Assembly (NCBI GenBank): GCA_963666705.2
Contig: CAXXKO010000016.1
Location: 62,001-126,000 of the forward strand
Reading direction: 5' to 3'
Length of the DNA: 64,000 nt
Source: G963666705 sp963666705
GTDB taxonomy: Bacteria; Pseudomonadota; Alphaproteobacteria; CADEGL01
Shown here: piece by piece, positions 9,113 to 16,952 of the stretch
Layout: every line of letters starts with the position of its first letter
Position numbering within the stretch: the first letter of the stretch is position 1
Program-made: the position numbers and the translations under genes
Notes under the pieces: generated by a model
What the model saw: only the letters and a program-made list of their open reading frames with translations
What the model was told of the DNA's origin: nothing
Databases searched by the model: none

Positions 9113-9129
9113 CTTATACATAGCGTAAT
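9113..9129 (+). repeat. 17-bp motif shared with the IS110 flank
   Basis: CTTATACATAGCGTAAT occurs here just after the Rieske stop codon and, reverse-complemented, at 49586-49602 beside the IS110-family element. A 17-bp exact match of AT-rich sequence in this GC-rich DNA is unlikely by chance. It is followed by a perfect 7-bp GC hairpin at 9131-9147. Confidence 0.6.
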
Positions 9130-9194
9130 GGCGCCGGAAGCCGGCGCGCTGTACCGCCGTGTTCATGAATCGAGGCTGGGTGAGCAGGTCGGTG

Positions 9195-10061
9195 ATGGCA
9201 AATGTAGGGTTCCTCGGCACCGGGATCATGGGCGCGCCGATGGCGCGGAACCTCATGGAAGCGGGCCACCAGCTCGCCGTCTACAATCGCACGCCGGCCA
9301 AGACGACACCCCTGGTGAAGGCCGGCGCGCGGCGCGCCGGGACACCGGCCGAGGCGGCGGAGGGCGCTGAATACATCATCTCCATGGTCGGCGACGACGA
9401 CGCTTCGCGCGCCGTCTGGCTCGGCCCCGGGGGCGCGCTCGCCGGCGCACCGGCGGTGGGTGCCATCGCCATCGAGTGCGCCACCCTGTCCCACGACTGG
9501 ATCCTGGAGCTGGAGGGCCACGCGCGCGCGGCGGGCCTCGGCTTCATCGATGGCCCCGTGACCGGCGGCCCGCCTGGGGCCGAGGCCGGCACCCTCACCC
9601 TCCTCGTGGGCGCCGAGGACGCGGACCTCGCGGCCGCGCGCGCGCTGATGCTGGCCTACGGCGGGGAGATCCTGCATTTCGGCCCCGTGGGTGCCGGCAT
9701 CAGCTACAAGCTGGTCGCGAACCTCATAACCACGACGCAGATCGCCGCCCTGGCGGAGGGCCTGGTGCTGGCCGCGCGCGCTGGGCTCGACCTCGACCAG
9801 GTGGGCGCGGCCCTGGCCCAGGGGGCGCCCGGCAGCCCGGCCGTCAAGACCAACATCGCCCCGATGACGGCACCCGATCACGAGGCCATGTATTTCTCCG
9901 TCCGCTGGCAGCACAAGGACGCGAGTTGCGCCCTCGCGCTGGCGCGAAAGCTGGGCCAGAACATGCCCGTCTCGGCCGCCGCGCGCGACCTCTACCACCT
10001 GGCCCTCGCCAAGGGCCTCGGCGAAAAGAACACGAGCGCGGTGATCGAGGCCCTGAGGTAA
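9195..10061 (+). CDS. beta-hydroxyacid dehydrogenase, NAD(P)-binding (HIBADH family)
   Basis: Protein of 288 residues of the 3-hydroxyisobutyrate/2-hydroxy-3-oxopropionate reductase family. The Rossmann motif GFLGTGIMGAPMARNL begins at residue 4, the GPVTGGPPGA substrate motif lies near residue 120, and the catalytic lysine is in a GAGISYKLVAN segment near residue 170. Overall order and length match the family. I chose the ATG at 9195, preceded by AGCAGGT, rather than the earlier in-frame ATG at 9159, which adds residues before the Rossmann strand and lacks a ribosome site. Likely reaction: reversible NAD(P)-dependent oxidation of a small beta-hydroxy acid; the substrate is unknown. Confidence 0.88.
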   Translation: MANVGFLGTGIMGAPMARNLMEAGHQLAVYNRTPAKTTPLVKAGARRAGTPAEAAEGAEYIISMVGDDDASRAVWLGPGGALAGAPAVGAIAIECATLSHDWILELEGHARAAGLGFIDGPVTGGPPGAEAGTLTLLVGAEDADLAAARALMLAYGGEILHFGPVGAGISYKLVANLITTTQIAALAEGLVLAARAGLDLDQVGAALAQGAPGSPAVKTNIAPMTAPDHEAMYFSVRWQHKDASCALALARKLGQNMPVSAAARDLYHLALAKGLGEKNTSAVIEALR

Positions 10062-10211
10062 GCCATCCCGGCAAGCCCCGGACGTATTGTGTGACGGAAG
10101 CCCATGATTGGCGATACAATCGTCGAGGGAATAGCGCGCGCTCGGCCATGTCGATCGATGTGAAAAGCGTGGCGGCCACGCTTGCGCGCCCGCATAGGGG
10201 AGGCGGGACGG

Positions 10212-11861
10212 TTGAGTGGATTGCGTTCACCAGGGCTGGGGCCCATCGTCGGACATACCACGCCCACGAGTTGCCGCATTTCGATCCGCGCGGGCGACCC
10301 GTCGGTCAACGGCGCGTGTCTTGATTCGCAGCGCCGCACGGTCGGCGTGATCTCGCTTTACGAAGGCGCCAACAGCCACATCGAGACGAGCTACTTCCGC
10401 CTCCATCGCGAATTCGACCGCACCGGCACCTTCAATCTCGGCGGCGACGTGACCCTGTTCAGCCGCGCCGAGAAAACGAATGCCACGCCCTTGAAGCCCG
10501 ACACACACTACACGGCAAGGGTTGGTACGCTTACCCTCGATGACCCAATCCCCGACGATGCCTCCCTTTCGAACACCCGTTTGAAGGACTATCTGCCCGA
10601 TCCGAGCATCTGGCGGTCCGAGATCGAATCTCTGCCCGAAGACCGATCGAAAGCGGAGTTTTCGACCTTTCCGAAGCAAGCGGACAATCTCAGCTTCCTG
10701 CTCGGCTCCTGCCGCTATCCCGGCCTGCTATGGAAGGCCAAGCGCGCCGACAAGATTTTCGGCCCCATTTTCCGGGAAGCCGGCAAGCAAGGGGCCGGCG
10801 GCAAGCCACGCTTCACGATCATGGCTGGAGACCAGATCTATGCGGATACACTGAACCGCTTCCTTCCGCTGGGGCGCGCCGACACTTACGACGAGTTCCA
10901 AGAGCGATATGTGACGGCTTTCGGATCTCCCAACATGAGCCGCCTGCTGAGCGCGGTGCCCACCTACATGATCCTCGACGACCACGAGATCGAGGACAAC
11001 TGGAGCCAGGACCGAGTGCGCCGGGACGGTAAGTACGGCCTCTTCACCATCGCCGTCGACGCCTATATGAGCTACCAGTGGAGCCACGGCCCGCACAACT
11101 TCGGCCGGCGGCTTTTCTATACCTTCGAGTGCGGCGGTTATCCCTTCTTTGTCCTGGATACCCGGACCCAACGTTTCTATGACGACGACGACGGTAGTCT
11201 GGGCGGCAACCATATGCTTGGCTACCCGTCCTTCGACCCGGCGGAGCCGGCGCAGATCGATCGCCTGCTCTCCTGGCTGCGAGACCAGGACAAACGAGCT
11301 CCCAAGTTCATCGTCACCTCGAGCGTGTTCGCGCCAAATCCGATGCGGGCACGTTATTCCGCGACGCCGAAACGGAAGGAAGAGAGCGATTCCTGGCCGG
11401 GATTTCCCGAAACCCGCCGGGCCATACTCAACTGCGTCCTGGAAAACGAGATTCAGAACGTGGTGTTTCTTTCCGGCGACATCCATTGCGCCAACGTGGC
11501 GGAGATCACATTCCAGGAGAAGAAAAACGGGAGCCCGATCCCGATCCGGATGTTCTCGATTACATCCTCCGCGTTTTACTGGCCCTTCCCGTTCGCGGAT
11601 GGGGAGCCATCACACTACGTCCATGATTCACGCCACGCGAAGCAACTCGACCCGTTCTATCTCGGCGCGGACGAGACGGAAAGCGGCCCGGTGATGCACT
11701 GCCGGGCGTGGAACTTCACCCAGGAGGATAATTACTGCCGCATCGATATCGACCGGGAGAAGGCCAAGCTGGTGGTCCGGACGTTCGATGACGACGGCAA
11801 TCTGATCCGCAACGAAGGGGGCCGGTCGATGAGAGCCAGCTTGAAACTCGAACCGTGGTAG
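10212..11861 (+). CDS. PhoD-like alkaline phosphatase family protein
   Basis: Metallophosphatase of the PhoD superfamily. The N-terminal LGPIVGHTTPTSCRI segment is the PhoD N-terminal Ig-like domain start, followed by GSCRYPG, AGDQIYAD, LDDHEIEDNW and SGDIHCANV, which supply the metal ligands. No Tat or Sec signal peptide is present, so unlike secreted PhoD it may act in the cytoplasm. I chose TTG at 10212 because GGGAGG precedes it at good spacing; TTG at 10182 is the first possible in-frame start after a stop. Base composition is lower in GC and uses rarer codons than its neighbours, which may reflect transfer. Substrate unknown. Confidence 0.82.
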   Translation: MSGLRSPGLGPIVGHTTPTSCRISIRAGDPSVNGACLDSQRRTVGVISLYEGANSHIETSYFRLHREFDRTGTFNLGGDVTLFSRAEKTNATPLKPDTHYTARVGTLTLDDPIPDDASLSNTRLKDYLPDPSIWRSEIESLPEDRSKAEFSTFPKQADNLSFLLGSCRYPGLLWKAKRADKIFGPIFREAGKQGAGGKPRFTIMAGDQIYADTLNRFLPLGRADTYDEFQERYVTAFGSPNMSRLLSAVPTYMILDDHEIEDNWSQDRVRRDGKYGLFTIAVDAYMSYQWSHGPHNFGRRLFYTFECGGYPFFVLDTRTQRFYDDDDGSLGGNHMLGYPSFDPAEPAQIDRLLSWLRDQDKRAPKFIVTSSVFAPNPMRARYSATPKRKEESDSWPGFPETRRAILNCVLENEIQNVVFLSGDIHCANVAEITFQEKKNGSPIPIRMFSITSSAFYWPFPFADGEPSHYVHDSRHAKQLDPFYLGADETESGPVMHCRAWNFTQEDNYCRIDIDREKAKLVVRTFDDDGNLIRNEGGRSMRASLKLEPW

Positions 11862-11938
11862 GCTGAAAGGTATTCCATGATCGCGGTCCTCGTGAACGGC
11901 CGCTCCCGAACCAGGTTACAGAGGGCCGGAACGGACCG

Positions 11939-12878
11939 ATGCCAAAGGGCGCGGAAGGAAAAAGGACGACTCGATTGCCGGTCGTCCCCCTCGGCCGGGC
12001 CTACGACCTGCCCTACCTCCTGCTCACCATCACCATGCTGTCCTGGTCGGGCAACTTCATCGTCGGCCACCCAGCGCCAGAAGGCGGTGCCGCCCATCGG
12101 CCTCGCCTTCTGGCGCTGGGTGGCCGGGTTTCTGATGGTGCTGGCTTTCGCCTGGCCGCACCTGCGCCGGGACTGGCCGACGATTCGGCGGCACTGGCGC
12201 ATCGTCCTCCTGCTCTCGGTCCTCGGCATCTCGGTCTTCAACACCCTCGTCTATATCGGCCTCGGCCACACGACGGCCATCAACGCCCTCCTGGTGCAGT
12301 CCACCATGCCGGTGGCGATCCTCTTGGTGAGCTTCATCCTCTACCGCGAGCGGGTGGGGCCGCTCCAGGGCCTCGGTATGGCCATCTCCTTCGCGGGTAT
12401 CCTCACCATCATCGCCCGGGGCGACTTGGCGCTGCTCGCCGCCCTCCACCTCAACCCGGGCGACCTGTGGGTCGCCGCGGCGGTGCTCAGTTACGCGGGC
12501 TATTCGGTGCTGCTGCGCCGGGCGCCGGGCATGCACCCCCTCAGCTTGCTCGCCGTCACCTTCGCCATGGGCGCCGCCGTCCTCGCCCCCTTCTACCTCG
12601 TCGAGAGCATGACGACCGCGCCCGTGCGGCCCGACCTCACCTCGATCCTGGCGATCCTCTATGTCGGCCTCTTCCCCTCGGTCATCGCCTACCTGTGCTT
12701 CAACCGGGGCGTGGCGCTGATCGGCGCCAACCGGGCGGGGCCCTTCTTCTATCTGATGCCGGTGATCGGCAGCGCCATGGCCATCCTCTTCCTGGGCGAG
12801 GGCTTCCACGCCTTCCACGCGGTCGGCGCGGCGCTGGTCCTGGGCGGCGTCGCCATCGCCTCCCGCGCGGCGCGCTGA
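11939..12878 (+). pseudogene. EamA/DMT-family transporter, frameshifted
   Basis: Ten-helix drug/metabolite transporter gene split between two frames. The N-terminus (MPKGAEGKR, then LTITMLSWSGNFIVG, transmembrane helix 1) reads from ATG 11939, preceded by GAGGG. The remaining nine helices, from VPPIGLAFWRW onward, read in another frame to 12878. The break lies between 12068 and 12086, inside the left arm of a perfect 23-bp inverted repeat whose right arm encodes the conserved FWRWVAG. The conserved Arg-plus-linker before VPPIG is missing and the spacing is one base longer than whole codons. A GTG at 12087 could still start a protein lacking helix 1. Either a real template-switch mutation or an assembly error explains it. 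Confidence 0.8.
12064..12126. repeat. perfect 23-bp inverted repeat at the EamA frameshift
   Basis: Arms 12064-12086 and 12104-12126 are exact reverse complements, with a 17-base spacer. The right arm is conserved coding sequence (AFWRWVAG) and the left arm occupies the place where ordinary transporter sequence is expected, so the left arm appears to have been copied from the right in inverted orientation. Confidence 0.9.
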
Positions 12879-12949
12879 GCGCCGGCTTGCGGACGGGTCG
12901 GGATTCTGGAACCCTGCCACCGCACGGGAACATGAGGGGGCCGCGAGAG

Positions 12950-14095
12950 ATGGCGAAGGCTAAAACGAACGAGCCGCGCATCGACGCGGGCGAGATCCTC
13001 GACGGTATCCGCGACTGGGTATTGATCGAGAGCCCGTCGAATGACGCCGCCGCCGTCAATCGCATGGCCGACAGGGTCGAGGGCGACCTGCGGGCGATCG
13101 GCGCGCACATCACGCGCACGCCCGGCCGCGACGGCTACGGCGACATGGTCCGCGCGCGCGCGCCCTGGGGCGGGGACGGGCCCGGCATTCTGGTGGTGAG
13201 CCACCTCGATACGGTCCACCGCATCGGCACCCTCGCCGAGCAACCGTTCCGGCGCGTGGGCGACCAGGTCTTCGGCCCCGGCATCTACGACATGAAGGGC
13301 GGCGCCTACCTGGCCTACTACGCCTACCGCCATCTGGTGCGGCAGGGCGGCCAGACGCCGCTCCCCATCACCTTCCTCTACGTGCCCGAGGAGGAAGTCG
13401 GCAGCCCCACCTCGCGCGCCGCCATCGAGGCCGAGGCCAGGCGCAACAAGTATGTGCTGGTCACCGAGCCGGCCCGCGACGGGGGCAAGATCGTCACCGC
13501 GAGAAAAGGGGCGGGCGAGTTCACGATCCGCACCCGCGGCCGCCCCTCCCACGCCGGCCTGCGCCACCAGGACGGGCGCAGCGCCATCCGCGAGATGGCG
13601 CACCAGATCATCGCCGTCGAGGCCATGACCGATTACGACCGCGGCATCACCACCAACGCCGGGATGATCGGCGGCGGCACGGGCCGCAACGTGGTGCCGC
13701 GTGATTGCGTGGCCGAGATCGACCTGCGCTGCCCCGATCCCGGCACCATGGCCGAGATGGTGGGCCGCATTCTCGGCCTCGAGGCCACCGACCCCGACGT
13801 GGAGATCACGGTGACGGGCGGCGAGAGCCGCCCGCCCTACATCAAGGACGAGGGCATCGCCGCCCTCTTCGAGCACGCCCGCGCACTGGCCGCCGGGATC
13901 GGCTTCGCGCTCGATGACGTGCCCATCACCGGGGGCTGCAGCGACGGCAACTTCACGGCCGCCATGGGCGTGCCCACCCTCGACGGGCTCGGGGTCGATG
14001 GCACCGGCGCCCACAGCGACCACGAGCAGCTGTACTACTCATCCCTCGAGCCCCGGGCACGGCTGCTGCTGCGCCTGTTCGAGACGCTCGAATGA
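12950..14095 (+). CDS. M20-family metallopeptidase (CPG2/ArgE-like)
   Basis: Zinc aminoacyl-hydrolase of 381 residues. Motifs in order: SHLDTVH near residue 85 (first metal ligand and general Asp), YDMKGG near 117, PEEEVGS near 150 with the catalytic Glu, GRPSHAG near 200 in the dimerisation domain, and C-terminal GAHSDHEQ supplying the last His. This arrangement fits glutamate carboxypeptidase/acetylornithine deacetylase-like enzymes; the substrate is not predictable. The ATG at 12950 was chosen; an in-frame ATG at 12932 would add six residues. It directly follows the broken transporter gene, and the pair may once have formed an uptake-hydrolysis unit. Confidence 0.88.
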   Translation: MAKAKTNEPRIDAGEILDGIRDWVLIESPSNDAAAVNRMADRVEGDLRAIGAHITRTPGRDGYGDMVRARAPWGGDGPGILVVSHLDTVHRIGTLAEQPFRRVGDQVFGPGIYDMKGGAYLAYYAYRHLVRQGGQTPLPITFLYVPEEEVGSPTSRAAIEAEARRNKYVLVTEPARDGGKIVTARKGAGEFTIRTRGRPSHAGLRHQDGRSAIREMAHQIIAVEAMTDYDRGITTNAGMIGGGTGRNVVPRDCVAEIDLRCPDPGTMAEMVGRILGLEATDPDVEITVTGGESRPPYIKDEGIAALFEHARALAAGIGFALDDVPITGGCSDGNFTAAMGVPTLDGLGVDGTGAHSDHEQLYYSSLEPRARLLLRLFETLE

Positions 14096-14114
14096 CCCCG
14101 ACCCGCGCCGGGAC

Positions 14115-14720
14115 TCATTCCAGGGCGGCGCAGGATTCGCCGAGCCAGCCCGTCTCGCAGAACTCTATGCCGGTGCGGAAGAACGGCGCCCAGATGTCGG
14201 CGTGGCGCTCGGCCAGGATCTCGAGGTCCGCCTCCGCCTCGTCGCCGTGCCAGCTCCGCTGGACGAAATAGAGGTTGGCCAGGCCCTGAATCACCATCGC
14301 CCCCGTAACCTCGAAGCGCTTGACCAGCGCGGTGACGCCCTCCATGGGCTTGGGGTCGCGGCAGGCGAGGACGAGGGCCACCATGGGCCGGCCGTTGATC
14401 TCACCGATCCCCGGGGGGGCCATGGCCGTCTCGCCGCAAGTGGCCTCCGATGCCTCCACCAGCGCGCTGGTGGCCGCGGCCGGGTCCATCCCACCGGCGC
14501 CGAGATGGGTGACCACCATGACCATCTCGACCCAGTCATCGACCGACTGGCCCGGCGGCAGAAATTGCTCGAGCCGCACCTGACCCTGCTCGACCGAGGG
14601 GACGATCGTCCAGTCATCGGGCACGGCGACGAGCAGCCGCTCCTCCTCGGCCCCGGCCCGTGCCGCGCCCGAGAGCGCCGCGAGGCCCAGCAGGATGGGT
14701 ATCAGAAGCCGGCGGGCCAT
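14115..14720 (-). CDS. secreted protein of unknown function
   Basis: Protein of 201 residues with a clear Sec signal peptide (MARRLLIPILLGLAALSGAARA, cleavage probably after ARA), so it is exported to the periplasm. The mature part has three scattered cysteines that could form a disulfide and no domain I recognise. Its start lies 5 bp beyond the probable original stop of the TlpA-like gene upstream (14726), so the two form an operon; a role together with a thioredoxin-like partner in envelope redox or haem metabolism is possible but only inferred from position. Confidence 0.75.
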   Translation of the reverse strand: MARRLLIPILLGLAALSGAARAGAEEERLLVAVPDDWTIVPSVEQGQVRLEQFLPPGQSVDDWVEMVMVVTHLGAGGMDPAAATSALVEASEATCGETAMAPPGIGEINGRPMVALVLACRDPKPMEGVTALVKRFEVTGAMVIQGLANLYFVQRSWHGDEAEADLEILAERHADIWAPFFRTGIEFCETGWLGESCAALE

Positions 14721-15405
14721 CGCGGCTATCCCCGGTCCGGGCTACTAGGCGCCGTGGACGGCAATGGCTGTACGGTCTCGATGCCGTCCGCCACCAGGCC
14801 CATATAGTGACGGATGAGCGGCCTACTAGGGCCGGCAATGGCTGAATCCCACTCGCGCTCGGCCCCATGAGACTGCCGACCAGGCGGCCACGGTGGTCGA
14901 TCAGAAAGGTCGTGGGCAGCCCTCTGGCGCCCAGGGCGACCGTGGCGCGGGCCGAGGCGAAGTACATATCGAGGTGGTCGAGGCCGAGGCGCCCGAAGAA
15001 CGGCTCCACGACCTCTCGTCCCTTGCGGTCGAGGGAGAGGGCGACGACCGCGAAGCCCGCGCCGCCGAGCTCGGCCTGGAGGCGGTCGAGCGCCGGCATC
15101 TCGCGCACGCAGGGCCCGCACCAAGTGGCCCAGAGGTTGAGCAGCACGACGCGGCCGCGGAAAGACGAGAGGTCGAAGGGGCGGCCCGTACCGTCGGTGA
15201 TGCTGAGCGCGGGCACTGGCCTGGGGGGGATGAAACGGCTAAAGTCCCCCGCCAGCCCGGCAAATTCGGGCGTTGGCCCGGCCAACTCGGTGGGCGGCGC
15301 GGCCGGCCCGGCGCCTGGGACGAGGACGAAAGCCAGGGCGAGGACGCCCGCCACGACGGCCAGCGCGCCGAGGGCGCCGAATATGACATTCACGATCTGG
15401 TTCAC
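14614..15405 (-). CDS. TlpA-like membrane-anchored thioredoxin, C-terminal frameshift
   Basis: Disulfide reductase of the TlpA/ResA family. Residues 8-30 form a signal anchor, and the active site CGPC is at residues 96-99 in an LWATWCGPC context, facing the periplasm. The fold is normal to GRLVGSLMGP. The frame then changes: a one-base loss at about 14853-14860 would explain why the expected AEWDS...LIRHY ending is found in another frame, with a natural stop at 14726, five bases before the next gene. As it stands, translation runs on to 14614 with an arginine-rich tail overlapping that gene. Start is GTG, only 9 bases from the divergent argH start. Confidence 0.8.
   Translation of the reverse strand: MNQIVNVIFGALGALAVVAGVLALAFVLVPGAGPAAPPTELAGPTPEFAGLAGDFSRFIPPRPVPALSITDGTGRPFDLSSFRGRVVLLNLWATWCGPCVREMPALDRLQAELGGAGFAVVALSLDRKGREVVEPFFGRLGLDHLDMYFASARATVALGARGLPTTFLIDHRGRLVGSLMGPSASGIQPLPALVGRSSVTIWAWWRTASRPYSHCRPRRLVARTGDSRDGPPASDTHPAGPRGALGRGTGRGRGGAAARRRAR
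14742..14844. repeat. paired short direct repeats in the tlpA-like 3' end
   Basis: CTACTAGG at 14742-14749 and 14823-14830, and CGGCAATGGCTG at 14759-14770 and 14833-14844, occur in the same order with gaps of 9 and 2 bases. The second copy replaces coding sequence next to the frameshift, so one copy may have been templated from the other. Confidence 0.7.
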
Positions 15406-15414
15406 GACCGCGAC

Positions 15415-16821
15415 ATGACCTCACGGATCTCCCTAAAGAGTACGGCGAACGCGCTCCTGCGCGGCCGCTTCGAAGGCGGGCCGGCCGCGGCGATGGAGCG
15501 CATCAACACCTCGATCGATTTCGACCGCCGACTCTACGCCCAGGACATCGCCGGCTCCCAGGCCCATTGCGAGATGCTCGTGCGCCAAGGCATCGTTTCG
15601 GCTGAGGATGGGGCGGCGATCCATGATGGTTTAGCGGAAATTTGCCGGGAAATCGAGAGCGGCGCCTTCACATTCAGCGCGGCCCTCGAGGACATCCACA
15701 TGAACGTCGAGGCGCGGCTGGCCGAGCTGATCGGCCCCGCCGCCGGCCGCCTGCACACCGCGCGCTCGCGCAACGACCAGGTCGCGACGGATTTCCGCAT
15801 GTGGGTGCGCGACGCGATCGACGACCTCGATGGCGCCCTCGCCGGCCTTCAGGGCGCGCTCCTCGACCAGGCCGAGCACCATGCCGCCACGGTCATGCCG
15901 GGCTTCACCCACCTGCAATCGGCCCAGCCCGTGACCTTCGGCCACCATATGATGGCCTATGTGGAGATGTTCGGGCGCGACCGCGGCCGCCTGGCCGATT
16001 GCCGGGCGCGGCTCAACGAATGCCCCCTCGGCGCCGCGGCCCTCGCGGGCACCGCCTTCCCCATCGACCGAGAGGCGACGGCGGTGGCCCTCGGGTTCGA
16101 CCGGCCGGCCGCCAACTCGCTCGACGCCGTCTCGGACCGGGACTTCGCCTTGGAGCTCCTGGCCGCGGGCGCGATCCTGGCCATCCACCTCTCGCGCCTG
16201 GCCGAGGAGCTGGTGATCTGGACCAGCGCGCAGTTCGGCTTCGTGCGCCTCTCGGATGCCTTCTCCACCGGCAGCTCCATCATGCCGCAGAAACGCAACC
16301 CCGACGCGGCCGAGCTGGTGCGGGCCAAGGCCGGGCGGATCCTGGGCGCCTTCACCACCCTGGCCACCGTCATGAAGGGGCTGCCGCTCGCCTACGGCAA
16401 GGATATGCAGGAGGACAAGGAGCCGGTCTTCGACGCCGCCGAGACCCTCGGCCTTTGTCTCGCCGCAATGACCGGTATGATCGCCGACATGAATGCGGAC
16501 GAGGCCGCCATGCGCGCCGCCGCGGGCGTCGGCCACGCCACTGCGACGGACCTCGCCGACTGGCTGGTGCGGGCGCTCGGCCTGCCCTTCCGCGAGGCGC
16601 ACCACGTGACCGGACGGCTGGTCCGCCTCGCCGACGAACGGGGTTGCGATCTCGCGGACCTCGCGGTGGAGGATATGCGGTCGGTGGAGGAACGGATCGA
16701 CCCTTCGGTGTATGATGTGCTCGGCATCGACCGCTCGGTCGCCAGCCGCGTGAGCCAGGGCGGCACGGCGCCGGAGAACGTGCGCCGTGCTATTGCCGCG
16801 GCGCGGGAGCGCTATCTATGA
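15415..16821 (+). CDS. argH: argininosuccinate lyase
   Basis: Last enzyme of arginine biosynthesis: cleaves argininosuccinate to arginine and fumarate in the cytoplasm. At 468 residues it has the family length. Motifs: GRFEGGPAA near residue 15, TARSRNDQVATD near 120, THLQSAQPVTFGHH near 165, and the fumarase/aspartase signature GSSIMPQKRNPD near 285 containing the catalytic serine loop. The start ATG 15415 is fixed by the need to include GRF and by TGA in the other frames. The stop overlaps the lptM start (ATGA), and lysA and a TIGR02302 gene follow, the standard alphaproteobacterial order. Confidence 0.97.
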   Translation: MTSRISLKSTANALLRGRFEGGPAAAMERINTSIDFDRRLYAQDIAGSQAHCEMLVRQGIVSAEDGAAIHDGLAEICREIESGAFTFSAALEDIHMNVEARLAELIGPAAGRLHTARSRNDQVATDFRMWVRDAIDDLDGALAGLQGALLDQAEHHAATVMPGFTHLQSAQPVTFGHHMMAYVEMFGRDRGRLADCRARLNECPLGAAALAGTAFPIDREATAVALGFDRPAANSLDAVSDRDFALELLAAGAILAIHLSRLAEELVIWTSAQFGFVRLSDAFSTGSSIMPQKRNPDAAELVRAKAGRILGAFTTLATVMKGLPLAYGKDMQEDKEPVFDAAETLGLCLAAMTGMIADMNADEAAMRAAAGVGHATATDLADWLVRALGLPFREAHHVTGRLVRLADERGCDLADLAVEDMRSVEERIDPSVYDVLGIDRSVASRVSQGGTAPENVRRAIAAARERYL

Positions 16822-16952
16822 GACGCCTGCTGATCCTATTCCTTCTCGCCCTCCTCGCCGCGGCACCGCTCGGCGCCTGCGGCAAGAAGGGCCCGCCCGA
16901 GGCGCCGCCAGGGGAAGAGGACACCTACCCGAGGCAATATCCCAGTGTGTGA
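16818..16952 (+). CDS. lptM: LPS translocon lipoprotein LptM-like (YifL)
   Basis: A 44-residue lipoprotein. Residues 1-20 form a lipoprotein signal peptide ending in the lipobox LGAC with Cys21 as the lipidated residue, followed by the family hallmark GKKGPPEAP. LptM in Escherichia coli assists oxidative maturation of the LptD translocon in the outer membrane. It overlaps argH by 4 bases and lysA by 8 bases, the conserved argH-lptM-lysA arrangement. The sequence is too short for many gene finders but the lipobox, proline-rich tail and position make it convincing. Confidence 0.9.
   Translation: MRRLLILFLLALLAAAPLGACGKKGPPEAPPGEEDTYPRQYPSV

Noticed and set aside
12749..14023. Minus-strand frame opposite the M20 peptidase
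   Set aside because: Low-complexity composition (many Ala/Gly/His/Asp) and no motif; the plus-strand gene has all zinc ligands.
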